64,000 nucleotides of DNA from Streptosporangium saharense. Its GTDB lineage: Bacteria; Actinomycetota; Actinomycetes; Streptosporangiales; Streptosporangiaceae. Shown one piece after another: positions 41,354-49,573 of the stretch. Under the pieces are notes generated by a model, which worked only from the letters and a program-made list of their open reading frames with translations, made no database searches and had not been told where the DNA came from. The translations under genes were made by a program, and so were the position numbers. Location: positions 124,001-188,000 of the forward strand of contig NZ_JACHJP010000012.1 in assembly GCF_014203715.1 (NCBI RefSeq), written 5' to 3'. Position 1 is the first letter of the stretch; every line of letters starts with the position of its first letter.

Positions 41354-43567
41354 GTGCGGGTGCTGCTCATCGACAACTACGACTCGTACACCTTCAACCT
41401 GGCGCAGCTCATGGCGCGGGTCTACGGGCGGATGCCGGTCGTGGTGCGCAACGACTCCACCGAACTGCGGGAGGCCGACCCCGCCGACTACGACGCGATC
41501 GTGGTCTCACCCGGTCCCGGCAGGCCACAGGAGCCACGGGACCTTGGCCTGACCGCGGACCTGCTGCGCGCGACCCGCCTGCCCGTGCTCGGCGTCTGCC
41601 TCGGCCACCAGGCCCTCGGCTGGCTGACCGGCGCCGAGGTCGTGCCCGCCCCCGAACCGCGCCACGGCCACGTGGACCGGATCAGGCACCTGGGAACGGA
41701 CCTGTTCGCCGGGATCCCGCAGGACTTCGCCGCGGTGCGCTACCACTCGCTGTGCGTCGAGCCCGCGGGGGCGCCCGACCTCGTCACCACGGCCTGGGCG
41801 CGGGATGGGGTGACGATGGCGCTGCGGCACCGTACCCGCCCCTGGTGGGGCGTGCAGTTCCACCCCGAGTCCATCGGTACTCAGTACGGCTCCCGCCTGG
41901 TGGAGAACTTCGCCACCCTCACCAGGGAACGGATCTCCCTCACCGTGTCTCCAGGAGGGCGCGGGGCCGTACTCCCGCAAGAACATGAGGCGGTGCCCTC
42001 GCGGGAGCGCGACTCCGTGACTTCGCGGGAGCGTGACCTCGCGTTCTCGCCGGAGCCTGGGGGTGATACCCAGGGGGCGTACGGCCCGGCGGCCTCGTCC
42101 GTGTCTCCCCAGGAACACGAGTCGGGCCGGTGGCGGCTCAGGGTGCGTACCCTCCCCTTCGAGGCCGACGCCGAGCTGACCTTCCGCCGCTGGTTCGCCG
42201 CGAGCCCCTCGGCCTTCTGGCTGGACAGCAGCCGGGTCGAGCCCGGTCTGTCCAGGTTCTCCTTCGTCGGCGACGGGGGCGGCCGTCACGGTGAGACGCT
42301 GCGCTACCGGGTCGGGGACGGGAAGGTCACCTCGACGCGTCCCGACGGCACGACGACCCACCTGCCCGGCTCCGTCTACGACGTCCTCGCCCTGCGGCTG
42401 GCCGAACGCGCCCTCGACGGAGACCACGGGCTGCCCTTCGACCTCGACGGCGGATACGTCGGCTACCTGGGCTACGAGATGAAGGCCGAGTCCTCCGGCG
42501 CCGCCGTCCATCGCTCCGACCTGCCGGACGCCGTGTGGATCTCGGCCACCCGCTTCGTCGCGATCGACCACCTGGAGGGGCGCACCCATGTGGTCGCGCT
42601 GGCCGGACCCGGCGCCGGGGACGCGCGGGAGGCCGACCGGTGGGCCGACCTGGTCGCTGCGGACCTGCCCGTCCGGGAAGCGCCGACGGGGCCCGTGCCG
42701 TACAGGCCGGAGGAGGAACCCGACGTCGAGCCGTGGCTGGCCCGCTCCCGGGACGGCTACCTGGCCGACGTCGCCGAGTGCCACCGCCTGCTGCGGGCGG
42801 GGGAGAGCTACGAGATCTGCCTGACCACCACGGCGCGCCTGCCGTACACCGGGGATCCGCTGGACTTCTACGCGCGTCAGCGGCTGCTCAACGCCGCGCC
42901 GTACGCCGCCTTCCTGAAGTGGGACGGGCACCGCGTCGCGTGCTCCTCGCCGGAGCGCTTCCTGCGGATCACTCGCGACCGGACAATCGAGTCGAAACCC
43001 ATCAAGGGTACGGCCCCGCGTGATCCCGACCCCGTCCTCGACAGTCTCGTCCGCGACAACCTGGCCAGGGACCCCAAGTCCCGCGCGGAGAACCTGATGA
43101 TCGTGGACCTGCTCCGCAACGACCTGGGACAGATCTGCGAGGTCGGCACGGTCGAGGTGCCGAGCTTCATGGCGGTCGAGTCGTACACGACCGTTCACCA
43201 GCTGGTCTCCACCGTGCGGGGCAGGCTGCGCGAGGACGTGGACGCGCTGACCGCCACCCGGCACTGCTTCCCCGGCGGTTCGATGACGGGAGCGCCGAAG
43301 ATCAGGACCATGGAGATCATCGACAGGCTCGAAGGCGCGCCCAGGGGGATCTACTCGGGGACACTCGGCTACTTCGCGCTCGGCGGCGCCGCCGACCTCA
43401 ACATCGTGATCCGTACCGCGGTGATCGGCGACGGCCACCTCACCGTGGGCGCGGGCGGGGCCGTCGTGCTGGACTCCGACCCGGTCGCCGAGTACGAGGA
43501 GATGCTGCTGAAGGCCAGGGCGCCCCTGCGCCCCCTCCCGGCGACCGACCGGGCCCACGCCGGATGA
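41354..43567 (+). CDS. pabAB: Fused aminodeoxychorismate synthase (glutamine amidotransferase + chorismate-binding)
   Basis: A 737-residue enzyme making 4-amino-4-deoxychorismate, the precursor of p-aminobenzoate for folate or some antibiotics. The N-terminal amidotransferase (1-200) begins RVLLIDNYDSYTFNLAQL, has the nucleophile Cys in GVCLGHQALG and FHPESIGTQYG. The chorismate-binding half (about 260-725) has SYEICLTTTARLPY, KPIKGTAPRD, ENLMIVDLLRNDLGQICE and HCFPGGSMTGAPKIRTMEIID. The PIKGT motif marks PabB rather than TrpE. A roughly 60-residue linker holds short repeats (SRERD twice). The GTG at 41354 has TGGAGG 3 to 8 bases upstream. No other folate or biosynthetic genes are adjacent. 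Confidence 0.93.
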   Translation: MRVLLIDNYDSYTFNLAQLMARVYGRMPVVVRNDSTELREADPADYDAIVVSPGPGRPQEPRDLGLTADLLRATRLPVLGVCLGHQALGWLTGAEVVPAPEPRHGHVDRIRHLGTDLFAGIPQDFAAVRYHSLCVEPAGAPDLVTTAWARDGVTMALRHRTRPWWGVQFHPESIGTQYGSRLVENFATLTRERISLTVSPGGRGAVLPQEHEAVPSRERDSVTSRERDLAFSPEPGGDTQGAYGPAASSVSPQEHESGRWRLRVRTLPFEADAELTFRRWFAASPSAFWLDSSRVEPGLSRFSFVGDGGGRHGETLRYRVGDGKVTSTRPDGTTTHLPGSVYDVLALRLAERALDGDHGLPFDLDGGYVGYLGYEMKAESSGAAVHRSDLPDAVWISATRFVAIDHLEGRTHVVALAGPGAGDAREADRWADLVAADLPVREAPTGPVPYRPEEEPDVEPWLARSRDGYLADVAECHRLLRAGESYEICLTTTARLPYTGDPLDFYARQRLLNAAPYAAFLKWDGHRVACSSPERFLRITRDRTIESKPIKGTAPRDPDPVLDSLVRDNLARDPKSRAENLMIVDLLRNDLGQICEVGTVEVPSFMAVESYTTVHQLVSTVRGRLREDVDALTATRHCFPGGSMTGAPKIRTMEIIDRLEGAPRGIYSGTLGYFALGGAADLNIVIRTAVIGDGHLTVGAGGAVVLDSDPVAEYEEMLLKARAPLRPLPATDRAHAG

Positions 43568-43668
43568 GGCCGTAGCCCCGGGCATAGCGGTAGGACATGG
43601 AAAAACGTTGGCTACCCGTTCCCAGCAGGGCGCGGACACTGTGGGAGAAACCCCCAGAAGGAGCCACC

Positions 43669-43902
43669 GTGAAGCGCGCCACCGCCGTCCCCCTCATCCC
43701 CATTTCGTACGGCACGCCGCCCGCGAGCGCCGGGGTCGTCTCCCGGGCGGTCGAGACCCCTATCTGGGAGCCGGGGCACTCCTGCCGACTGGGCGACCTG
43801 ATCGTCTACGACGGCCACATCTACCGCTGCCTGGCGAGCCACGTGTTCGTCACGGGCTGGGAACCGCCCAACACCCCCGCCCTGTGGCAGCTCGTGAAGT
43901 AG
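43669..43902 (+). CDS. Small CBM5/12-like carbohydrate-binding protein
   Basis: A 77-residue protein whose C-terminal 45 residues match the CBM5/12 chitin-binding fold: TPIWEPGHSCRLGDLIVYDGHIYRCLASHVFVTGWEPPNTPALWQLV, written here as key residues Trp, Tyr, Tyr, Trp, Trp in the family spacing. Such modules normally hang on chitinases. This one stands alone and shows no signal peptide, which is odd. Two cysteines could pair if exported. The GTG at 43669 has AAGGAG 6 bases upstream; longer upstream frame from 43597 is possible but poorly supported. Confidence 0.82.
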   Translation: MKRATAVPLIPISYGTPPASAGVVSRAVETPIWEPGHSCRLGDLIVYDGHIYRCLASHVFVTGWEPPNTPALWQLVK

Positions 43903-43984
43903 TGGTCCGCGCTTCTGGAGCCTTGGCCCGGGCTATCCGTGAGCGGTGGCATGCTGGAGGACCGGCGACCACGAGGAGCACGCG

Positions 43985-44248
43985 ATGACCCTTCCCCCCA
44001 GCACCCGGCGCACCCCCCTCGACACGGAGGAGAGGACCCGGGCGGAGTCGGGCTTCGTCCCCCTCGTCGCCCACCACCTCACCACCGACGGACGCTTCCG
44101 CGTCTCCGCCGACACCCCGGAGATGGTCGAACTGTTCCAGTCGGTCGCCCGCAGGGTGGGGGAAGTGCTCCAGCGCCCCGTGACCAGCTACGCCAACGGC
44201 AGATACATCGTCATCACCTTCGCCCAGGAGTCCCTCCCGCAGCCCTGA
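43985..44248 (+). CDS. Small conserved hypothetical protein, 87 residues
   Basis: A soluble protein with a polar N-terminus (TLPPSTRRTPLDTEERTRAESGF) and a compact C-terminal part (RVSADTPEMVELFQSVARRVGEVLQRPVTSYANGRYIVITF) that looks like a helix followed by two strands. GAGGAG precedes the ATG at 43985 by 8 bases. No signal, span or motif. The family is not recognised. It follows the CBM5/12-like gene by 82 bases on the same strand, perhaps in the same transcript. Confidence 0.65.
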   Translation: MTLPPSTRRTPLDTEERTRAESGFVPLVAHHLTTDGRFRVSADTPEMVELFQSVARRVGEVLQRPVTSYANGRYIVITFAQESLPQP

Positions 44249-44428
44249 CGCCTTCAGTCATCCTTCGCCTGATTGGCCGAACGCGAGCGACAGCACCGGG
44301 AGAGGGGCAAACTCCCTGACCCCTGACGTTTCCCGCCGCGCGTAGAGTGTGCCTGGCTCCACTCGACCCTCTCGCGCCTGGCATCCGAATGACCTTCGCT
44401 GAGCTCACAGGAGGACCGTGATCTTCAC

Positions 44429-44944
44429 ATGAAGTACGTCGATCTCGATGCGACGATCACCCTTCCTGGCGGTGTCATCGACGGTGTCATCGATCCGTCC
44501 ACGTATCTGAAACGGCTCCCCGATTTCGCGGAGGAACTGCCGCCGGGCGCCCGCGCGTTCGCGACCGATCCCCTGCACTACGACTTCTACGGTCCGCGAT
44601 GCATGAAGGACCTCGCCCTGGAACGGATCTCCTTCACGGGAAACACCGTGGAACTCGCATTCCGGCACAACTGCTGGAAACACCAGGAGGATCTGACCAT
44701 CCACTACGAGGGCGTGTCGGACATCAAACTCGACAGCGCCGCTCTTCCCAATGTGGTGATTCTCGACGAGATTCTTCCTCATCCTCACGGCTGCACCCAC
44801 GAAATCGCTCTTCGGCCAGGAACAATCATCCTGACCTGCCAGGACCTCACCGTCACCTGGACGGAGACCCACTGTCCGGAAGACCCGGCCTCCGGCGTTT
44901 CCCGTGGCCCCGAGCACGGAATTCCGCCGCTTTCCTCTCCGTAG
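44429..44944 (+). CDS. Hypothetical protein, 171 residues, less GC-biased codon use
   Basis: A soluble protein starting MKYVDLDATITLPGGVIDGVIDPSTYLKRL, with His- and Cys-containing stretches (PLHYDFYGPRCMKDLALERI, NCWKHQEDLTIHYEG, HPHGCTHEIALRPG, TETHCPED). It reads as mixed beta structure; the Cys/His spread might bind a metal but has no named pattern. More codons end in A or T than in neighbours (for example ATT, GAT, TCT), which may signal recent gain. AGGAGG lies 17 bases before the ATG, far for initiation. The family is not recognised. Confidence 0.62.
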   Translation: MKYVDLDATITLPGGVIDGVIDPSTYLKRLPDFAEELPPGARAFATDPLHYDFYGPRCMKDLALERISFTGNTVELAFRHNCWKHQEDLTIHYEGVSDIKLDSAALPNVVILDEILPHPHGCTHEIALRPGTIILTCQDLTVTWTETHCPEDPASGVSRGPEHGIPPLSSP

Positions 44945-45091
44945 TGTCAGCGCGGCAAATCATGTTCCGCTCGCGCGTTCGGTTTCTCTTTTACCGGGGT
45001 GAGCCGGTTCGAGTCCGGTAGTCCGCGGCGGCTTCGTGCGTTCGGCGCCACGCAGTGGCGATGAGCCCCGGAAGGGACGGTAGGGTCGGCT

Positions 45092-45180
45092 GTGTGAAGT
45101 GATGACGACGCACCGAGACGTATGACGCCCTTCGGCGTCCGTTCGGTGTGCCCGTGATGAAACCGGTATCCACTTCACAC
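45092..45180 (+). promoter_or_regulatory. Nested inverted repeats forming a long hairpin before the nucleotidyltransferase gene
   Basis: Three nested stems: GTGTGAAGTG (45092-45101) with CACTTCACAC (45171-45180), CGCACCGA (45109-45116) with TCGGTGTG (45143-45150, one G-U pair), and GACGCC (45124-45129) with GGCGTC (45134-45139) around a CTTC loop closed by C-G. The outer arm ends 13 bases before the ATG at 45194. It could be a leader RNA control element or the remnant of a small inverted-repeat element. It does not match a riboswitch I know. Confidence 0.6.
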
Positions 45181-45193
45181 GATCGGACTCTCG

Positions 45194-45958
45194 ATGACCG
45201 ACGACATGTTTCTCGACTCTGTCGCTGACCGGCTCGCGGGGTTGCCCGCCGTACAGGCCGTGACGCTTGGTGGTTCGCGCGCTCAGGGGACTCACGCGGC
45301 GGACAGTGACTGGGACCTGGCGATTTACTACCGGGGCGGTTTTGATCCGGCCGATCTGCGTGCTGTCGGGTGGCCCGGGGAGGTCTCCGAGATCGGCGGG
45401 TGGGGCGGCGGGGTCTTCAACGGGGGAGCGTGGTTCACGATCGACGGTCGGCGCGTCGACGTCCACTACCGCGATCTCGACGTCGTCGAGCACGAGATCG
45501 CCGAGGCCCGGCAAGGGCGTTTCCGCTGGGAGCCGCTGATGTTCCACCTCGCGGGCATCCCCAGCTATCTGGTGGTCGCCGAACTCGCCACCAACCGGGT
45601 GCTCCGTGGAAGCCTGCCCCGCCCCGAGTATCCGCGGGCGCTGCGCGAGGCGGCCCCACCGGTGTGGCGTGGCCGCGCGACCATGACACTCCGCTACGCC
45701 GAGGCCTCCTACGCCCCACGCGGCCAGGTCACCGAGGTCGCGGGAGCACTGGCCACCGCCGCCATGAACACCGCGCACGCGGTGCTGGCGGCACGTGGCG
45801 AGTGGGTCACCAACGAGAAACGCCTCCTGCGGCAGGCGGGTCTGCGCGACCTCGACGTGATCACAGCCGGACTGCGGCCGGAGCCCGACACCCTCCTACG
45901 GTCGATCAGGGCGGCGGAAACCCTGTTCGAGACTCAGGATTCAGGCTCCGGCCGGTGA
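45194..45958 (+). CDS. Nucleotidyltransferase-domain protein
   Basis: A 254-residue protein of the polymerase-beta-like nucleotidyltransferase fold. The signature is GGSRAQGTHAADSDWDLAIYY at about residues 26-46 (G-G-S, then the S-D-x-D metal-binding aspartates), and a third acidic position lies in GRRVDVHYRD. The C-terminal half is helical (RGRATMTLRYAEASYAPRGQVTEVAGAL). Relatives include aminoglycoside nucleotidyltransferases and toxin-antitoxin-type MNT proteins; the substrate is unknown, and no HEPN partner is adjacent. No Shine-Dalgarno is seen; the leader is a nested hairpin. It is convergent with the rhamnosidase gene (10 bases). Confidence 0.86.
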   Translation: MTDDMFLDSVADRLAGLPAVQAVTLGGSRAQGTHAADSDWDLAIYYRGGFDPADLRAVGWPGEVSEIGGWGGGVFNGGAWFTIDGRRVDVHYRDLDVVEHEIAEARQGRFRWEPLMFHLAGIPSYLVVAELATNRVLRGSLPRPEYPRALREAAPPVWRGRATMTLRYAEASYAPRGQVTEVAGALATAAMNTAHAVLAARGEWVTNEKRLLRQAGLRDLDVITAGLRPEPDTLLRSIRAAETLFETQDSGSGR

Positions 45959-45968
45959 GAACGCGGAG

Positions 45969-48587
45969 TCAGCCCAGGTCGTCCCACTGTTGGAGGAGGT
46001 GGGTTGTGGCCGCGGCGGGGGCGGTGAAGGACCAGCGGCCCGGGGGGAGGTTCAGGGCGCAGGAACCGTCGGGCAGCCTGGTGGTCGGCAGTTGCTCGCT
46101 GAGGCCCATGAGGAAGGTGCCGTTGACGGTCATCCCGTCCCACGCGCCGTGGACGGGCAGCACCGCGCGGGCGGTCACGCCCTCGGGGACGGCGAAGGTG
46201 AACTGGACCCCGTCGGGACCGGCCCGCCAGCCCGACTCGACGGTTCCTGACGCGCTGTCGTAGCGGGCGTGCGCCTGGCGCAGCAGCGGGACGGGGCCGG
46301 GTCGCAGCAGCAGCTCGCCGAAGCCGCCACCCGTCCCGCGCGGGTCGTCGCCCAGGCCCGCCACGTGCCGGAACAGCCAGTCGCCCACGCAGCCGTAGGC
46401 GTAGTGGTTGAAGGAGTTCATGGTCGGCGTCTGCAGGCCGTACCGGTGGTGCCAGGCGTCCCAGCGCTCCCACATGGTCGTCGCCCCGGCACGGAGCTGG
46501 TAGCGCCAGGACGGGTAGCCCTCCTGGTTGAAGATTCGGCTCGCCAGGTCGTGGTGGCCGGTCTCCGACAGCACGGGCAGCAGCAGGGGGGTGCCGACGA
46601 AGCCCGTCATGAGCCGGTGCCCGTCGGCGCGGACCAGCTCGGCCAGCGCCTGCGCCGACGCGGCCCGGTCCTCGGGCGGGACCAGGTCCCAGGCGAGGGC
46701 GACGGCGTAGCCGGTCTGCGTCTCGGTGTGCAGCCTCGGCCCGTTGAGGAAGGCCCGCTGGAAGGCGCCGGAGACGCGGGTGAACGCCTCGCCGTACTCC
46801 GGCGCGTGCGGTTCGCCGAGCACGTCGGCCACGTGCGCGACCAGGCGGAGGCTGCGGGCCAGGGCGGCGGTGGAGATGAGGTTCCTTGGCGTCTCGACCG
46901 TGCCGGGGGCCAGCCAGTCGCCCAGGGCCCTGCCCGGTCTGATGCCGCCCTCGGCCTGGGCCAGGCAGTAGTCGATCCACCGGCGCATCGGGTCGTACGC
47001 GCGGCGCAGCGTGTGGTCGTCGCCGTAGCGCCGCCACAGCAGCCACGGCACCTCGACCAGCGCGTCGGACCACACGGGGGCGTCGTATCCGTACTCCGGC
47101 AGGACCGGCGCGACGTGCGGGACCGCGCCGTCGGTCCGCTGCCCGTCGATCAGCGTCGTCACCCAGCCGGACAGGAACGCCTGCGTGTGCCGCAGGAAGC
47201 TGAGCGTCGAGCCGAACACCGAGATGTCGGCGGTCCAGCCGGTCCGCTCGTCGCGCTGCGGGCAGTCGGTCGGCACGCTCACGAGGTTGCCGTCCGCCGA
47301 CGCGCCGATGTTGGCGACGAGTTGCCGTACGGCGGGATCGCTCACGGTCAGCGAGCCGGTGACCGTGAGCGCGGAGGACAGCAGCACCGCCTCCAGGTCG
47401 TCCGGCGTCAGCGCGCCCGGCCAGCCGGTGACCTCCGCGTAGCGGAACCCGTGCAGGGTGAACGCGGGCTCCACGACGTGCGAGCCGGGATCGAGGACGA
47501 ACTCGTCACGTTGGTCCGCGGTGCGCAGGTTGTCGGTGTAGAGCCGCCCGGACGCGGTCAGCTCCTCCCCGTGCCGAACCACGATCCGTACGGGACCCGG
47601 CGCGTCGACGCGCAGCCGTACCCGACCGACGACGTTGCGGCCGAAGTCGGCCACCTGGACGCCCGGCGCGGGTTCGGTCACGGAGACGGCGGGGACCGTG
47701 CCGATCACCCGGACCGGGGGAGCGGGGTCGGCCTCCACCAGGATCTCCGGGGCGGCCGCCGCCTCGGCGGGTCCGGTCTCCTGAGAAGGGGCCTGGACGG
47801 TCTCGCCCATCACCAGGTCGGCGCGTGGGCGGCCGAGATCTCGCCGGGTCCAGGCCGCGTCCGTGGCGAACACGTGGCGGACCCCGTCGTCGTCCCGCAC
47901 GAGCACCTGGGCGCTGACGGCGGGCCGGTCGCCGTAGCGGCGCGGCCCTCCACCGGCGACGTGACCCGCGTACCAGCCGGGAGCGAGCCACAGCTCAAGC
48001 TCGTTCTCGCCGGGGACGAGCAGCTCCGTCAGCTCAAGCAGTCGATACCGTGTCCGGTGGCCGTAGTCGGTCCAGCCGGGAGCCAGCTCCTCCGCGCTCA
48101 GCCGTACCCCGTTGAGCAGCGCCCGGTAGACGCCGAGCGCGGTGGCGGCCAGCCAGGCGCGCCCGGGAGCGGGATGCCACGTGAACGACCCGCGCAGGCT
48201 CACCGCCGCCCGGGGGTCGCCCGCCAGCCAGGGGGCGTCCCACTCACCGCGCGCCCGCAGGCCCGTCGTGAACGCGCCGGTCGCGTGCCCCTCCACCCTC
48301 CAGGTGTACGGCGTGAGCGGCGCCAGCCACTCGCCCGGCACGTCCACGGTGTGAGATCCGGCGGGTACGGCTGACCGCCATATCTCGCGTCCGTCGGAGG
48401 ACACCACCACGGTGGCCTCCCCGGGCAGCCGGGCGTTCCACGACAGCCGGGGTGACGGCTCGTCCACCCCTACCGGGTCCGCGAGACCGCACGTCAGGCC
48501 CGCCAGTGAACCGGGCGGGGCCGTACGGACGAACGGCGCCTGCGCGCCTGAGACCTGCACTCCGAGCACCCCCGAATCCCGGTTCAC
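45969..48587 (-). CDS. Cytosolic alpha-L-rhamnosidase, GH78
   Basis: An 872-residue glycosidase that releases terminal L-rhamnose. The N-terminal beta domains are DEPSPRLSWNARLPG, RGSFTWHPAPGRAWLAATALGVYRALLNGVRL and EELAPGWTDYGHRTRY. The (alpha/alpha)6 catalytic barrel contains PTDCPQRDERTGWTAD, the GH78 signature with the general-acid Glu and neighbouring Asp, then VWSDALVEVPWLLWRRYGD and TMWERWDAWH, followed by a C-terminal beta domain. There is no signal peptide, so it acts on rhamnosides imported by the adjacent ABC transporter. The GTG at 48587 overlaps the serine hydrolase stop (GTGA), the last cistron of the operon. Confidence 0.95.
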   Translation of the reverse strand: MNRDSGVLGVQVSGAQAPFVRTAPPGSLAGLTCGLADPVGVDEPSPRLSWNARLPGEATVVVSSDGREIWRSAVPAGSHTVDVPGEWLAPLTPYTWRVEGHATGAFTTGLRARGEWDAPWLAGDPRAAVSLRGSFTWHPAPGRAWLAATALGVYRALLNGVRLSAEELAPGWTDYGHRTRYRLLELTELLVPGENELELWLAPGWYAGHVAGGGPRRYGDRPAVSAQVLVRDDDGVRHVFATDAAWTRRDLGRPRADLVMGETVQAPSQETGPAEAAAAPEILVEADPAPPVRVIGTVPAVSVTEPAPGVQVADFGRNVVGRVRLRVDAPGPVRIVVRHGEELTASGRLYTDNLRTADQRDEFVLDPGSHVVEPAFTLHGFRYAEVTGWPGALTPDDLEAVLLSSALTVTGSLTVSDPAVRQLVANIGASADGNLVSVPTDCPQRDERTGWTADISVFGSTLSFLRHTQAFLSGWVTTLIDGQRTDGAVPHVAPVLPEYGYDAPVWSDALVEVPWLLWRRYGDDHTLRRAYDPMRRWIDYCLAQAEGGIRPGRALGDWLAPGTVETPRNLISTAALARSLRLVAHVADVLGEPHAPEYGEAFTRVSGAFQRAFLNGPRLHTETQTGYAVALAWDLVPPEDRAASAQALAELVRADGHRLMTGFVGTPLLLPVLSETGHHDLASRIFNQEGYPSWRYQLRAGATTMWERWDAWHHRYGLQTPTMNSFNHYAYGCVGDWLFRHVAGLGDDPRGTGGGFGELLLRPGPVPLLRQAHARYDSASGTVESGWRAGPDGVQFTFAVPEGVTARAVLPVHGAWDGMTVNGTFLMGLSEQLPTTRLPDGSCALNLPPGRWSFTAPAAATTHLLQQWDDLG

Positions 48588-49573
48588 GCATCGAGCCCGG
48601 TGGTGAAGGCGTTGTGCAGACCGTCCACGTCGACGCCGGACAGGCTCGGCGCCATCACGTTGATCAGCAGCACGAAGCACGCGTCCTGCTCCGGATACAT
48701 CCACCACTGGCACCCCGAGGCGCCGCCGTGCCCGTACAGCCGCCGTTCGAGCAGCCCGGGAGCCGAGTGGCGCAGGTTCCAGGTGAGGCCCCAGTCCTGC
48801 CCGGCGTTGACCGGGTCGGGCTGCAGCTTGACCAGGCCCGTCGTCTGCGGGGTCGTCATGGCGGCCAGGGTCGTCGGGTGAATCAGCCCTCGGTCGCCGC
48901 GCAGCAGCGCCCCGCCCAGTGCCAGGAGGTCCTCGGCGCGGGAGAACAGCGCCCCGGCCGGGTGGCGGAGCCGTACGAACCTGTCGAAGTCGAAGCCGGG
49001 CCCGAGCAGGTCGAGGCCGTGGACCTCGGCAGCGTCGCACGCCGGGTCGAACGTGATGCGCCCGCCGCCGGGCACCAGCGTGTTCAGGTCGGAGTCGACC
49101 AGGTCGGCCAGGTCGCGGCCCGTGACGTCGCGGACCATCTCCGCGATCCCGGCGAAGGCCAGGTTGGAGTAGTGGCTGAGCGCGCCCGCCTCGAACAGCG
49201 ACGGCGCCGTGACGAGGTGCTCCACCAGGTCGTCGGGGGTGAGCGTCTGCTCGGCGATGCCGCCGGTGTGGGTGAGCAGGTGCCAGAGCGTGACGTCGGG
49301 CCGCGCGAAGTTCGGCAGCACGTCCCGCAGCGGGCGGCGCAACGACAGCAGCCCGCGCTCGACCTGGCGCAGGGCGAGCAGCCCCGTCAGCGGCTTGGTC
49401 ACCGAGAACAGCGCGAAGTGGTCGTCGGTCCTGGTCGCCCGGCCGTCGTGCTCGCCGAACGCCTCCAGCACCTGGATCCCGTCGGAGGTGGCGGCGCCGA
49501 ACACCGCGCAGGGCAGCCGTCCCTCCTTGATCTCGCGCCTGACCCAGTCGAGCGCGATGTCATGACTTGTCAT
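48584..49573 (-). CDS. Cytosolic serine hydrolase of the beta-lactamase fold in the rhamnoside operon
   Basis: A 329-residue protein (PF00144 type). S-x-x-K is SVTK in FALFSVTKPLTGLLAL, the Y-x-N motif is YSN in LSHYSNLAFAGIAEMV, and HGG lies in YGHGGASGCQWW. All three catalytic motifs are intact, unlike the paralogue at 36697. Members hydrolyse esters or D-amino-acid peptides. Its place between the transporter and the rhamnosidase, with ATGA and GTGA overlaps on both sides, suggests it removes acyl groups from imported acylated rhamnosides; this is inference. No signal peptide. Confidence 0.9.
   Translation of the reverse strand: MTSHDIALDWVRREIKEGRLPCAVFGAATSDGIQVLEAFGEHDGRATRTDDHFALFSVTKPLTGLLALRQVERGLLSLRRPLRDVLPNFARPDVTLWHLLTHTGGIAEQTLTPDDLVEHLVTAPSLFEAGALSHYSNLAFAGIAEMVRDVTGRDLADLVDSDLNTLVPGGGRITFDPACDAAEVHGLDLLGPGFDFDRFVRLRHPAGALFSRAEDLLALGGALLRGDRGLIHPTTLAAMTTPQTTGLVKLQPDPVNAGQDWGLTWNLRHSAPGLLERRLYGHGGASGCQWWMYPEQDACFVLLINVMAPSLSGVDVDGLHNAFTTGLDA

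Noticed and set aside
44945..45193. A gene in the leader of the nucleotidyltransferase
   Set aside because: The short frames there are formed by the hairpin arms and have no ribosome binding site or coding character.
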